A stretch of 32,431 bases of DNA from Anaeromyxobacter sp. (lineage in GTDB: Bacteria; Myxococcota; Myxococcia; Myxococcales; Anaeromyxobacteraceae). A program made the translations under genes and the position numbers. The notes below the pieces were generated by a model, which searched no databases, had not been told where the DNA came from, and saw only the letters and a program-made list of their open reading frames with translations. Positions 21,073 through 32,431 of the stretch are shown one piece after another. How positions within the stretch are numbered: the first letter of the stretch is position 1; each line of letters starts with the position of its first letter. The stretch lies in contig JANYBC010000078.1 of assembly GCA_025360965.1 (NCBI GenBank), forward strand, positions 1 through 32,431. Reading direction: 5' to 3'.

Positions 21073-21945
21073 GTGCCTTCTCTTCGCGACATTCGAACCA
21101 GGATCACCTCGGTCAAGAGCACGAGGCAGATCACCAAGGCCATGAAGATGGTGGCCGCGGCCAAGCTGCGCCGTGCGCAGGACGCGGTCTTGAAGACCCG
21201 CCCCTACGCCATCCTGCTCGACAAGGCGCTGGGCCGCGTGGCCGCCCGCGCCGCCGCCGAGGAGTCGGCCACCCTCCACCCGCTGCTGGCCGCGCGCCAG
21301 GCCCGCCTCGCCGAGGTGGTGGTCATCACCAGCGATCGCGGTCTGGCCGGCGGCTTCAACTCCAACATCATCCGCCGCGTGCAGCGCTTCATCACCGAGT
21401 CCGGCGACACCTGGGAGCGGATCGAGCTCTCCACCATCGGCCGCAAGGCCAAGGACTTCCTGCGCGCCCGCAAGCTGGCGGTCCGCAAGGACTGGGTCGG
21501 CGTCCACCAGGGGCTCACCTACGCCAAGGCCGAGGGCATCGCCCAGGAGCTGGTGAAGCGCTACCTGGCCGGCGAGGTCGACAGCGTCTTCCTCTGCTAC
21601 AACGAGTTCAAGAGCGCCATCGCCCAGGTCCAGGTGGTGGTGCAGTTGCTTCCCATCCAGCCGCCGGCCGTCGAGGCCGAGGCCGCCATCGACTTCATCT
21701 ACGAGCCCTCCCGCGAAGCCCTGCTGGCGGAGCTCCTCCCGCGCCACGTCGCCATGCAGGTCTGGCGGGCGCTCCTCGAATCGGCAGCCTCCGAACACGG
21801 CGCTCGCATGAGCGCCATGGAGTCGGCCACCAAGAACGCCGAGGAGATGATCGCGGCGCTCACCCTCCAGTACAACCGCGCGCGCCAGGCCTACGTCACC
21901 AAGGAGCTCATGGAGATCGTGGGCGGCGCCGAGGCGCTCAAGTAG
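21073..21945 (+). CDS. atpG: ATP synthase F1 subunit gamma
   Basis: The 290-aa rotor shaft protein has the conserved N-terminal helix (MPSLRDIRTRITSVKSTRQI and TKAMKMVAAAKLRRAQ), the central ITSDRGLAGGFNSNI motif and the C-terminal helix SRLSAM-like segment GARMSAMESATKNAEEMI. GTG 21073 is the start; an AGGT-containing site lies just upstream. It fits between atpA and atpD in the standard order. Confidence 0.97.
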   Translation: MPSLRDIRTRITSVKSTRQITKAMKMVAAAKLRRAQDAVLKTRPYAILLDKALGRVAARAAAEESATLHPLLAARQARLAEVVVITSDRGLAGGFNSNIIRRVQRFITESGDTWERIELSTIGRKAKDFLRARKLAVRKDWVGVHQGLTYAKAEGIAQELVKRYLAGEVDSVFLCYNEFKSAIAQVQVVVQLLPIQPPAVEAEAAIDFIYEPSREALLAELLPRHVAMQVWRALLESAASEHGARMSAMESATKNAEEMIAALTLQYNRARQAYVTKELMEIVGGAEALK

Positions 21946-21952
21946 CCACTGA

Positions 21953-23410
<1,458 letters not shown>

Positions 23411-23413
23411 CCG

Positions 23414-23812
23414 ATGGCGCTCACCCTCGACATCGTCACGCCGGAGCGCCGCGTGCTCTCCGTCACCTGCGACGAGGTGCGGGCCCCCGGCGTGCTGGGC
23501 GGCTTCGGCATACGCCGCGGTCACACCAGCTTCATGAGCGCGCTCGAACCGGGCCGCCTCAGCTACCTCGAGGCCGGGCAGGAGCACGCCTTCGCGGTGG
23601 GCGGCGGCTTCCTCCAGGTGGCCGACGACAAGGTGATGGTGCTGGCCGACACCGCCGAGGCGGCCGCCGACATCGACCTCGACCGCGCCCAGCGGGCCCT
23701 GGCCGACGCCCGCGAGAAGCTCAAGAAGCTCACCGTGGACGACCGCACCCACGCCGAGGAAGAGGCGCGGGTGCGCCGCGCCGTGGCTCGCATCGCCGTC
23801 GCCGCGAAGTAG
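23414..23812 (+). CDS. atpC: ATP synthase F1 subunit epsilon
   Basis: The 132-aa subunit has an N-terminal beta sandwich (MALTLDIVTPERRVLS, then GVLGGFGIRRGHTSFMSAL and YLEAGQEHAFAVGGGFLQV) and a C-terminal two-helix hairpin (about 88-132, IDLDRAQRALADAREKL) that can inhibit ATP hydrolysis. IRRGHTSF replaces the common LPGHAPF-type segment but keeps the GH. It is followed after 10 nt by gyrA on the same strand. Confidence 0.95.
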   Translation: MALTLDIVTPERRVLSVTCDEVRAPGVLGGFGIRRGHTSFMSALEPGRLSYLEAGQEHAFAVGGGFLQVADDKVMVLADTAEAAADIDLDRAQRALADAREKLKKLTVDDRTHAEEEARVRRAVARIAVAAK

Positions 23813-23822
23813 CCCGACCACG

Positions 23823-26479
<2,657 letters not shown>

Positions 26480-26483
<4 letters not shown>

Positions 26484-27373
26484 GCTTCGGCCACGCCCTG
26501 CGGCGCGCCGCCGGTGCGCTGGCGCTCGCCGGCCTGGCGGTCGCGCTGTCCGGCTGCACGTCGCCGGAGGCGGTGCTCGACGACGCCGCCACCCTGCGCC
26601 GCCGCGGCCAGCCGAGGGTGGCGCTGGCGCGGCTCCAGAAGCTGCTGGCCTCGCTCGGCGAGGGGGCGCTGCCGGCGCCGCAGGGGGCGGTCCGAACCCG
26701 CGCCCTGCGGGCCGCCGGCGACGTGGCCTACCTGGAGCTGGGCGACTACGCCGGCGCCATCGCCTACTATCGGCGCATCATCTCGCTGCAGCCCGGGAGC
26801 CCCGAGGCCCACCAGGCCCGCGCCATCATCGGCGACATCTTCCGCGACCGCTTCCAGGACCGGCAGGCGGCCATCGCCCAGTACGCCGACATCGCCGCCA
26901 GCGACGCCCCGCAGGCGCCCGCCTTCCAGCTCAGGGTGGCCCGCGAGTACCTCGAGCTCGGCAACGCCGAGCAGGCCCGCGCCGAGGCCCGCGTGCTGCG
27001 GGAGCGCTGGCCGGCCTGCGTGGAGGCCGACGAGGCCCAGCTCCTCACCGCCCAGGCATGGACCCTCGACCGGCACGAGGAGGAGGGGCTGCGCGCCTTC
27101 CAGGCCCTCATCGATCGCCACCCGGCCCCCGAGCTGGTGGCGCGGGCCCAGGAGGGCAAGGCCGGCCTCTACGCCCAGCTCGGCAAGTTCGACCGCGCCC
27201 TCGAGCTCTACGCCCTGGCGCTCCCGCACCACCCCAACCCGCAGGCCATCCTCACCAACATCGACGCGGTCCGCCGGCGCAAGCAGGCGGCCCACACCGG
27301 CACGCCCGGTGACCGCAACGAGGCCTTCGACTACGGCCGCCCCAAGCCCCCCGAACGCGAGATCATCCCATGA
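26480..27373 (+). CDS. TPR-repeat lipoprotein of unknown function
   Basis: The 297-aa product has a signal peptide with lipobox VALSGC (Cys26), so it is probably anchored in the inner or outer membrane. The mature part has helical repeats resembling TPRs (for example ARLQKLLASLG, YLELGDYAGAIAYYRRII, REYLELGNAEQARAEARVL, and AQLGKFDRALELYALAL near 226-244). The spacing of a short helical pair about every 34 residues fits the YbgF/BamD-like group, but no specific family is recognised. GTG 26480 overlaps the gyrA stop as GTGA, and its own stop overlaps the hemL ATG as ATGA, so it is translationally linked to both neighbours. Confidence 0.8.
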
Positions 27374-28665
27374 AGACCGACCTCTCAGAGAAGCTCTTCG
27401 CCAAGGCCAACACCCTCTTCCCCGGCGGCGTCAACTCGCCGGTGCGCGCCTTCAAGGGCGTGGGCGGCACGCCGCGCTTCATCGCCCGCGGCCGCGGCGC
27501 CCACCTGATCGACGTCGACGGCAACGACTACGTCGACTACGTGCTCTCCTGGGGGCCGCTCATCGCCGGCCACTGCGCCCCCGAGGTGATGCGCCAGGTG
27601 CAGGAGGCGCTGCGCGAGGGCTCCAGCTTCGGGGCCCCGTCGCCCAAGGAGATCCAGCTGGCCGAGCTGGTGCGCGAGCGGGCCCCCTGGATCGAGAAGA
27701 TGCGCTTCTGCTCGTCGGGCACCGAGGCCACCACCGCGGCCATCCGCGTGGCCCGCGGATTCACCGGCCGTGACGATCTCGTCAAGTTCGACGGCTGCTA
27801 CCACGGCGCCGGGGACTCGCTGCTCGTCAAGGCCGGCTCGGGCGTGGAGACGCTCGGCCTGCCCGACTCGCCCGGGGTCCCGGCCGACGTGGCCAGGCAC
27901 ACCCTGACCGCCCCCTACAACGACCTGCCGGCGCTCGAGGCGCTCTTCGGAAAGCACGGCGCCACCATCGCCGCCGTCATCATCGAGCCGGTGGTCGGCA
28001 ACATGGGGGTGATCATCCCCAGGCCGGGCTACCTGCAGGCCATCCAGGAGCTCTGCACACGCCACGGCGCGCTCTTCATCGTGGACGAGGTGATGACCGG
28101 CTTCCGGCTCGGCGTCGGCGGCGCCTGCGGCCTCTTCGGGCTCAGGCCGGATCTCGTCACCTTCGGAAAGGTGATCGGCGGCGGCCTGCCGGTGGGGGCC
28201 TTCGGCGGCCGCGCCGAGGTGATGGACCGGGTGGCGCCGGCTGGCCCCATCTACCAGGCCGGCACGCTCTCCGGGAACCCCATGGCCATGGCCGCCGGGA
28301 TGGCGACGCTCACGCTCATGACCCCGGCCGCCTACGCCCTGCTCGAGGATCGCGGCGCGGCGCTGGCGGAGGGGCTGCGCGCCGCCGCCGCCGAGGCCGG
28401 CGTGCCGGTGACGCTCAACCGGGTCGGCTCGATGCTGACCGTCTTCTTCACGGCCTCGCCGGTCACCGACGCCGCCACCGCCCGGAAGGCCTCCTCGAAG
28501 CGGTTCGGCGCCTTCTTCCACACCCTGCTCGAGAACGGGGTCTACTTCCCGCCCTCCCAGTTCGAGTCGGCCTTCCTCTCCACCGCGCACTCAGAGGCCG
28601 ACCTCGACCTGACGCTGCGCGCCGCGAAGCTGGCCTTCGCCGCAGCGGCGAAGACCGAGGCATGA
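27370..28665 (+). CDS. hemL: Glutamate-1-semialdehyde 2,1-aminomutase
   Basis: The 431-aa PLP enzyme converts glutamate-1-semialdehyde to 5-aminolevulinate, the committed precursor of haem, sirohaem and corrinoids in the C5 pathway. The start (SEKLFAKANTLFPGGVNSPVRAF) is the family signature. The PLP lysine is Lys267 in TFGKVIGGGLPVGAFGG, with IVDEVMTGFR before it. Length is typical (about 425-435). ATG 27370 overlaps the stop of the lipoprotein gene (ATGA). A haem supply fits a respiring organism with the quinone-linked Fe-S oxidoreductase nearby. Confidence 0.97.
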   Translation: MKTDLSEKLFAKANTLFPGGVNSPVRAFKGVGGTPRFIARGRGAHLIDVDGNDYVDYVLSWGPLIAGHCAPEVMRQVQEALREGSSFGAPSPKEIQLAELVRERAPWIEKMRFCSSGTEATTAAIRVARGFTGRDDLVKFDGCYHGAGDSLLVKAGSGVETLGLPDSPGVPADVARHTLTAPYNDLPALEALFGKHGATIAAVIIEPVVGNMGVIIPRPGYLQAIQELCTRHGALFIVDEVMTGFRLGVGGACGLFGLRPDLVTFGKVIGGGLPVGAFGGRAEVMDRVAPAGPIYQAGTLSGNPMAMAAGMATLTLMTPAAYALLEDRGAALAEGLRAAAAEAGVPVTLNRVGSMLTVFFTASPVTDAATARKASSKRFGAFFHTLLENGVYFPPSQFESAFLSTAHSEADLDLTLRAAKLAFAAAAKTEA

Positions 28666-28682
28666 CGGGCGGTTACGCCCGT
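28665..28682. other. Perfect hairpin at the hemL 3' end
   Basis: ACGGGCG (28665-28671) and CGCCCGT (28676-28682) form a 7-bp stem with a 4-nt GTTA loop. It begins at the last base of the hemL stop codon and ends on the first base of the atpZ -35 hexamer. No T tract follows, so it is at most a weak terminator or an mRNA 3'-end stabiliser. Confidence 0.5.
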
Positions 28683-28711
28683 TGACGAGCGCCATCTGGC
28701 CCTGCTATACG
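28682..28711 (+). promoter_or_regulatory. Sigma70-type promoter of the F0 ATP synthase operon
   Basis: TTGACG (28682-28687) and TATACG (28706-28711) are spaced by 18 nt, close to consensus for this GC-rich genome. The predicted transcript start is near 28718, only about 4 nt before the TTG start of atpZ. It lies in the 56-bp hemL-atpZ gap. Confidence 0.55.
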
Positions 28712-28721
28712 AACGTCCCCT

Positions 28722-28952
28722 TTGAAGGAAGTCAGCAGCCTCGCCGAAGCCTACCGGAAGGCGGCCCCCTACACGGCCGCCTCGACGAGCCTGGTGATCG
28801 CAGTGGGTGGGTGCACCTGGCTCGGGCACCTCGCCGACGGTTGGTTCGGGCTGCAGACACCCTGGCTGACCATCGCCGGGGCGGGGTTGGGAATGCTGGC
28901 CGGCTTCATCACCTTCTTCAAGCAGATCCGCGAAGCGGGGAAAAAACCGTGA
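28722..28952 (+). CDS. atpZ: AtpZ-type small membrane subunit of the F-ATPase operon
   Basis: The 76-aa product has two transmembrane segments (about 20-37 and 46-65) separated by [16 protein letters not shown], matching the AtpZ/putative Ca2+/Mg2+ transporter family found at the head of many atp operons. The role in assembly or ion handling is only inferred from that family. The start is TTG 28722, the first start codon after the promoter, and no Shine-Dalgarno sequence is seen. Its stop overlaps the atpI GTG as GTGA. Confidence 0.75.
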   Translation: MKEVSSLAEAYRKAAPYTAASTSLVIAVGGCTWLGHLADGWFGLQTPWLTIAGAGLGMLAGFITFFKQIREAGKKP

Positions 28953-29317
28953 AGTTCCAGCTCGCTGCCGCCGCTCTCGCCACCGCCTTCCTCGGGCTCG
29001 CAGCCGCATCGGGCCAGTACCGGTTCGGCGCGCTGGTCGGCTCGGCCATCGCCGGACTCACCGGCCTCGGCTCCATCCTCGCCCTGCGGCTCACCACCGG
29101 CGGGAGCAAGGCGATGCAGAAGGCGCTGGCCGTGGTGGTGGTCGGTTTCCTGCTGCGCCTGGTGCTGGTCGCCCTCGGCACCGTCATGGTGGTGAGGGCC
29201 AGCGGCAGCGTCATCGCCTTCGTGATCGCCTTCTTCGTCCCGTTCTTCGCCTTCGTGGCCCTCGAGGCCACCTTCGTCCACACCCTGCGTCAGCAGCCTG
29301 GGGAACCGACCGCATGA
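28949..29317 (+). CDS. atpI: ATP synthase subunit I (AtpI-like)
   Basis: The 122-aa, strongly hydrophobic protein has about four transmembrane segments (residues 1-18, 24-46, 56-80 and 84-108) and a short hydrophilic C terminus. AtpI helps assemble the c-ring and often precedes atpB, exactly as here. GTG 28949 was chosen because it overlaps the atpZ stop; the longer open frame upstream reads atpZ in another frame. Its stop overlaps the atpB ATG (ATGA). Confidence 0.8.
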   Translation: MKFQLAAAALATAFLGLAAASGQYRFGALVGSAIAGLTGLGSILALRLTTGGSKAMQKALAVVVVGFLLRLVLVALGTVMVVRASGSVIAFVIAFFVPFFAFVALEATFVHTLRQQPGEPTA

Positions 29318-30318
29318 TCGCCTCGACGCTCGTCACGCTCGCCTTCAGCCTCACCCTCGGCCAGCACCAGCCGGCCCCCGACGCCCACGGCGGCGGCCAC
29401 GACGAGAGCCTCGGCGCGGTGATGATGCACCACGTGGTCGACGGCGACGTCATCGAGTTCCCCGGCTACTGCCACGGCGGCTTGGCCTGGAACTGTGAGT
29501 GGAACGTGGCGGCCGCCTTCGGCGCCGCCGGCGAGCGCGGAACCCCGGAGCGGGCCGGCCCGCTGGTCTTCGGTGCCGTCGATCTCACGCCCACCAAGCA
29601 CGTCATCATGATGTGGCTGGCCTCGGCGCTGCTCCTGCTGGTGGTGCTCACCGCCACGCGCAAGCGCAGCCTGGTGCCGCGCGGGGCCTACAACTTCGTC
29701 GAGCTGCTGGTGGCCTTCGTCCGCAACGAGCTGGCGGTCCCCAACATCGGCAAGAAGGACGCCGACCGCTTCCTCCCCTACCTGCTGACCGCCTTCTTCT
29801 TCATCCTCTTCGTCAACCTGTTCGGGCTCATCCCCTACAGCGGCACCGCCACCGCCAACGTCAACGTGACGGTCTGCCTGGCGGTGTTCACCTTCCTCAT
29901 CACCCAGTACGCCGCCATCAAGGCCATGGGAATCGGCGCCTACCTGGGCCACCTCACCGGCGGCGTGCCCAAGTCGCTCTGGCCGCTCTGGTTCGTCATG
30001 GTCCCGGTGGAGGTGCTCGGGCTCTTCACCAAGCCCTTCGCCCTCACCGTCCGTCTCTTCGCCAACATGGTGGCCGGCCACTTCGTCATCCTCGCCCTGC
30101 TCGGCCTGATCTTCGCCATCTCGGTCTGGGTGGCTCCGGCCTCGGTGGCGCTGGCGCTGGCCATCTTCATGCTCGAACTCTTCGTGGCCTTCGTGCAGGC
30201 CTACATCTTCACGATGCTCTCCTGCCTCTTCATCGGGGCCGGCCTCGCCAGCCACGGCCACGACGAGCACGAGGAGCACGGCGCCGCCAGCGGCGACCAC
30301 GCCGAGGCCCACCACTAG
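29314..30318 (+). CDS. atpB: ATP synthase F0 subunit a
   Basis: The 334-aa stator subunit forms the proton half-channels. The essential arginine is Arg247 in [14 protein letters not shown], and the neighbouring [17 protein letters not shown] and [14 protein letters not shown] segments are diagnostic. Compared with E. coli (271 aa) it is longer at the N terminus: a signal-like hydrophobic stretch (1-16), a His/Asp-rich part and a Cys53...Cys61 pair. The C terminus is a His/Glu/Asp-rich tail (about 313-334). ATG 29314 overlaps the atpI stop. Confidence 0.96.
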   Translation: MIASTLVTLAFSLTLGQHQPAPDAHGGGHDESLGAVMMHHVVDGDVIEFPGYCHGGLAWNCEWNVAAAFGAAGERGTPERAGPLVFGAVDLTPTKHVIMMWLASALLLLVVLTATRKRSLVPRGAYNFVELLVAFVRNELAVPNIGKKDADRFLPYLLTAFFFILFVNLFGLIPYSGTATANVNVTVCLAVFTFLITQYAAIKAMGIGAYLGHLTGGVPKSLWPLWFVMVPVEVLGLFTKPFALTVRLFANMVAGHFVILALLGLIFAISVWVAPASVALALAIFMLELFVAFVQAYIFTMLSCLFIGAGLASHGHDEHEEHGAASGDHAEAHH

Positions 30319-30337
30319 GCGCACCAACTTCACACGT

Positions 30338-30387
30338 GGCCGGGAGGGTTCCCGGGCCATGGGTAGTCGAGCGCGGTTCATACGCGC
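30338..30387 (+). other. Two hairpins in the atpB-atpE intergenic region
   Basis: The first (30338-30358) pairs GGCCGGGA with TCCCGGGCC with a one-base bulge and a loop of four. The second (30371-30387) pairs GCGCG with CGCGC around a 7-nt loop. They precede the atpE ribosome-binding site. In E. coli the region before atpE enhances c-subunit translation; a similar role here is an inference. Confidence 0.4.
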
Positions 30388-30450
30388 CACGGGCAACAGG
30401 CGGCCCGGTCAACCATCCGCCCCCACAGGCAGCACCTGAGGAATGACACC

Positions 30451-30648
30451 ATGAACCAGTTCTCTCTCGGTTACTTCGGCGCCGGCATGGGCATCGGCAA
30501 GCTGGCCGCCGCCGCCATGGAGGGCTCGGCCCGCCAGCCGACCGCCGCCGGCGAGATCCGCACCTCGATGATCATCGCCGCCGCCCTCATCGAAGGCGCC
30601 ACGCTCTTCGCCATCGTGGTCACGCTGCTCCTCGCCATCGCCAAGTAG
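30451..30648 (+). CDS. atpE: ATP synthase F0 subunit c
   Basis: The 65-aa hairpin proteolipid forms the rotor ring. It has the polar loop SARQP (Arg28-Gln29-Pro30) and the ion-binding carboxylate Glu48 in AAALIEGATLF. At the position of the Na+-binding glutamine of sodium-type rings there is Ile15, and Gly49 follows Glu48 instead of Ser/Thr, so proton coupling is predicted. Only about 25 residues precede the loop, so helix 1 is roughly 12 residues shorter than in E. coli (79 aa). GAGGA lies 8 nt before ATG and no upstream ATG, GTG or TTG is close in frame. Confidence 0.92.
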   Translation: MNQFSLGYFGAGMGIGKLAAAAMEGSARQPTAAGEIRTSMIIAAALIEGATLFAIVVTLLLAIAK

Positions 30649-30684
30649 TCCGGCCGGTCCGGCATCGGACCAGAAGGAGCCCGC

Positions 30685-31221
30685 ATGGCCCTCTTCGCCG
30701 TCCCCGCCCCGGTCATCGCCGCCGGGTCGCTCACCACCATCAACCCGGGGCTCACGCTCTGGACCGCCATCACCTTCCTGCTGCTGCTGGGCGTCCTCTA
30801 CAAGTTCGCCTGGGGCCCCATCGTCAAGATGCTCGACGACCGAGCCCGGACCATCCACGAGGCCATCGACGCGGCCAGGAAGGAGCGGGCCGAGGCCGAG
30901 AGGATGCTGGCCGAGCAGAAAGAGTCGCTGGCCCGCGCCACCCGCGAGGCGGCCGAGCTCGCCAAGCGGAACCAGCAGGAGGTCGAGACGCTCCGCCAGG
31001 AGCTCACGGCCAGGGCGCGCAAGGAGGCCGACGAGCTGGTCTCCAGTGCCCGCAAGCAGATCATCGAGGAAAAGTCCAAGGCGGTGCTCGAGATCCGCAG
31101 CATGGCGGCAGACCTCGCCATCGACGCGGCGTCGCGGCTGATCAAGTCCAGCCTCGACGAGAAGGCCCAGCGCGCCCTGGTCGAGGACTACATCAAGCAG
31201 CTCCCCACCGGCCGCGCTTAA
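30685..31221 (+). CDS. atpF: ATP synthase F0 subunit b
   Basis: The 178-aa stator-stalk protein has one membrane segment (about 20-42, NPGLTLWTAITFLLLLGVLYKF), the conserved WGPIVKMLDDRARTI junction and a long charged coiled coil (about 55-150) that reaches up to subunit delta. A single b gene is present, so the stalk should be a homodimer unless another copy exists elsewhere. AGAAGGAG lies just before ATG 30685. It ends the F0 operon, followed by a probable terminator. Confidence 0.95.
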   Translation: MALFAVPAPVIAAGSLTTINPGLTLWTAITFLLLLGVLYKFAWGPIVKMLDDRARTIHEAIDAARKERAEAERMLAEQKESLARATREAAELAKRNQQEVETLRQELTARARKEADELVSSARKQIIEEKSKAVLEIRSMAADLAIDAASRLIKSSLDEKAQRALVEDYIKQLPTGRA

Positions 31222-31286
31222 GGCGCGCCCGGCGGTCACGCTTCGCCGGCTCCGGCGCGCCCACCAGGGCCGCCGGGGCCGTTTTT
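31222..31286 (+). terminator. Probable terminator after the F0 operon
   Basis: Directly after the atpF stop, GGCGCGCC-CGGCG (31222-31234) pairs with CGCCG and GGCGCGCC (31244-31248, 31254-31261), forming a long GC stem with a 5-nt bulge. A second small hairpin GGCC/GGCC (31268-31280) is followed by TTTTT (31282-31286). It is the only T tract of this type in a non-coding gap of the window. Confidence 0.55.
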
Positions 31287-31305
31287 CATTTCCAAGGAAG
31301 CATCC

Positions 31306-32415
31306 ATGGCACTCGGCATCGGCATCGTCGGCCTCCCCAACGTGGGGAAGTCCACCCTCTTCAACGCGCTGCTCGGCACCGCCCAGGCGGCGGCGGCCAA
31401 CTACCCGTTCTGCACCATCGAGCCGAACCTCGGCGTGGTGCCGGTGCCGGATCCGCGGCTCGACGCCCTCTCCGCCCTCTTCGGCCCGGAGAAGACCACC
31501 CCGACCACGCTCGAGTTCATCGACATCGCCGGGCTGGTGGCCGGAGCCTCCAAGGGGGAGGGACTCGGCAACCAGTTCCTCGCCACCATCCGCGAGGTCG
31601 ACGCCATCGCCCACGTGCTGCGCTGCTTCGTCGACGGCGACGTGATCCACGTCTCCGGCAAGGTAGACCCCGAGAGCGACCGCGACGTGGTCGAGACCGA
31701 GCTCATGCTCAAGGACCTCGAGGGCGTGGAGAAGCGCCGCGAGCGGACCCAGAAGACCACCAAGACCGCCGGCAAGGTCGGCGAGCTCTCCAAGGCTGAG
31801 ATGGTGCTGCTCGACCAGCTCCGCGCCGGCCTCGAGGCCGGCACCCCGGTGCGGCGGCAGAAGCTCTCCGAGGAGGGCAGGGCGCTGGCCAGGGAGCTCT
31901 CGCTGCTCACCTCCAAGCCGGTCCTCTACATCGCCAACGTCGACGAGTCGCAGCTCGGCAAGCTCGACGACCCGAACGTCGCCAAGGTCAAGGCCCTGGC
32001 CGACGCCGAGGGGGCGCCCATGGTGGTGATCTCCGGCAAGGTCGAGTCGGAGCTGGTCGAGTTGGCCCCGGCCGAGCGGGCCGAGTTCCTCACCAGCCTC
32101 GGCCTCACCGAGCCGGGGCTCAACCGGCTGGTGCGGGCCGGCTACGACCTGCTCCACCTCATCACCTACTTCACCTCCGGCGGCGACGAGTGCCGCGCCT
32201 GGACGGTCCACCGCGGCGACACCGCGCCCAAGGCGGCCGGCGTCATCCACACCGACTTCGAGAAGGGCTTCATCAAGGCCGAGGTCATCAAGGTCGAGGA
32301 CCTGCTCGAGCTCAAGACCGACGCCGCCTGCCGCGAGAAGGGCAAGCTGCGCATCGAGGGGCGCGAGTACGTGGTGCAGGACGGCGACGTCATGCACTTC
32401 CGGTTCAATGTGTAG
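31306..32415 (+). CDS. ychF: Redox-regulated/ribosome-binding ATPase YchF (OLA1 family)
   Basis: The 369-aa Obg-related P-loop protein has G1 GLPNVGKST (residues 9-17), the DIAGLVAGASKGEGLGNQFL switch II region, and G4 as NVDE instead of NKxD, the YchF feature linked to ATP preference. A coiled-coil insertion (about 125-190) and a C-terminal TGS domain (about 285-369, ending in DGDVMHFRFNV) complete the family order. It associates with ribosomes and stress responses in other bacteria. ATG 31306 is preceded by AAGGAAG. The stop is TAG just before the right edge. Confidence 0.97.
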   Translation: MALGIGIVGLPNVGKSTLFNALLGTAQAAAANYPFCTIEPNLGVVPVPDPRLDALSALFGPEKTTPTTLEFIDIAGLVAGASKGEGLGNQFLATIREVDAIAHVLRCFVDGDVIHVSGKVDPESDRDVVETELMLKDLEGVEKRRERTQKTTKTAGKVGELSKAEMVLLDQLRAGLEAGTPVRRQKLSEEGRALARELSLLTSKPVLYIANVDESQLGKLDDPNVAKVKALADAEGAPMVVISGKVESELVELAPAERAEFLTSLGLTEPGLNRLVRAGYDLLHLITYFTSGGDECRAWTVHRGDTAPKAAGVIHTDFEKGFIKAEVIKVEDLLELKTDAACREKGKLRIEGREYVVQDGDVMHFRFNV

Positions 32416-32431
32416 TCGCGTCGGCGCCGGC

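Overview
The window is GC-rich, densely coding chromosomal DNA that looks like the replication-origin region of a myxobacterium (Myxococcota), most likely close to Anaeromyxobacter. Three things support this: a parS palindrome of the type I recall for Myxococcus xanthus (TGTTCCACGTGGAACA), a bactofilin gene directly behind parB (the bacM position as I recall it in M. xanthus), and very strong G/C preference at third codon positions. The species assignment is an inference. I see no insertion sequence, prophage, CRISPR array or other foreign block.

Layout. (1) 1-3290: the 3' part of a low-complexity Pro/Tyr/Arg/Asp-rich protein, then a membrane-anchored two-[4Fe-4S] oxidoreductase of the ETF:quinone oxidoreductase (DUF224/HdrD-like) type. 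(2) 3337-4803, minus strand: a Cys-rich YkgJ-like protein followed by a small membrane protein, downstream of tRNA-Gln(TTG). (3) 4982-12406, minus strand: dnaA, dnaN, recF, gyrB and a fabH-type ketoacyl-ACP synthase III. The dnaA-dnaN gap holds DnaA-box-like sites and is the best oriC candidate. (4) 12673-18797, plus strand: rpmH, rnpA, yidD, yidC, jag/khpB, a 69-aa unknown, rsmG carrying parS in its last codons, parA, parB and a bactofilin. (5) 18929-28665, plus strand: F1 ATP synthase genes atpHAGDC running directly into gyrA, then a TPR lipoprotein and hemL with start/stop overlaps. (6) 28722-31221: the F0 operon atpZ-atpI-atpB-atpE-atpF, then a probable terminator and ychF.

Functionally the window joins initiation and segregation (dnaA, dnaN, recF, gyrB, gyrA, parABS, bactofilin), membrane-protein insertion (yidC, yidD), RNA/ribosome functions (rpmH, rnpA, rsmG, jag, ychF) and energy conservation (both halves of the ATP synthase plus a quinone-linked Fe-S oxidoreductase). 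Genes point away from the dnaA/rpmH junction on both sides, so most are co-oriented with a fork leaving that point.

There is no convincing wholly new multi-gene system here. The points most worth a second look are parS embedded in rsmG, the probable non-ATG (possibly CTG) start of gyrB downstream of a good promoter, the very short c subunit, gyrA as a member of the F1 operon, GyrA with alanine at the usual quinolone-contact serine, and the duplicated-motif repeat protein at the left edge. No intergenic stretch exceeds 300 bases; the longest are dnaA-rpmH (266 bp) and dnaA-dnaN (226 bp).
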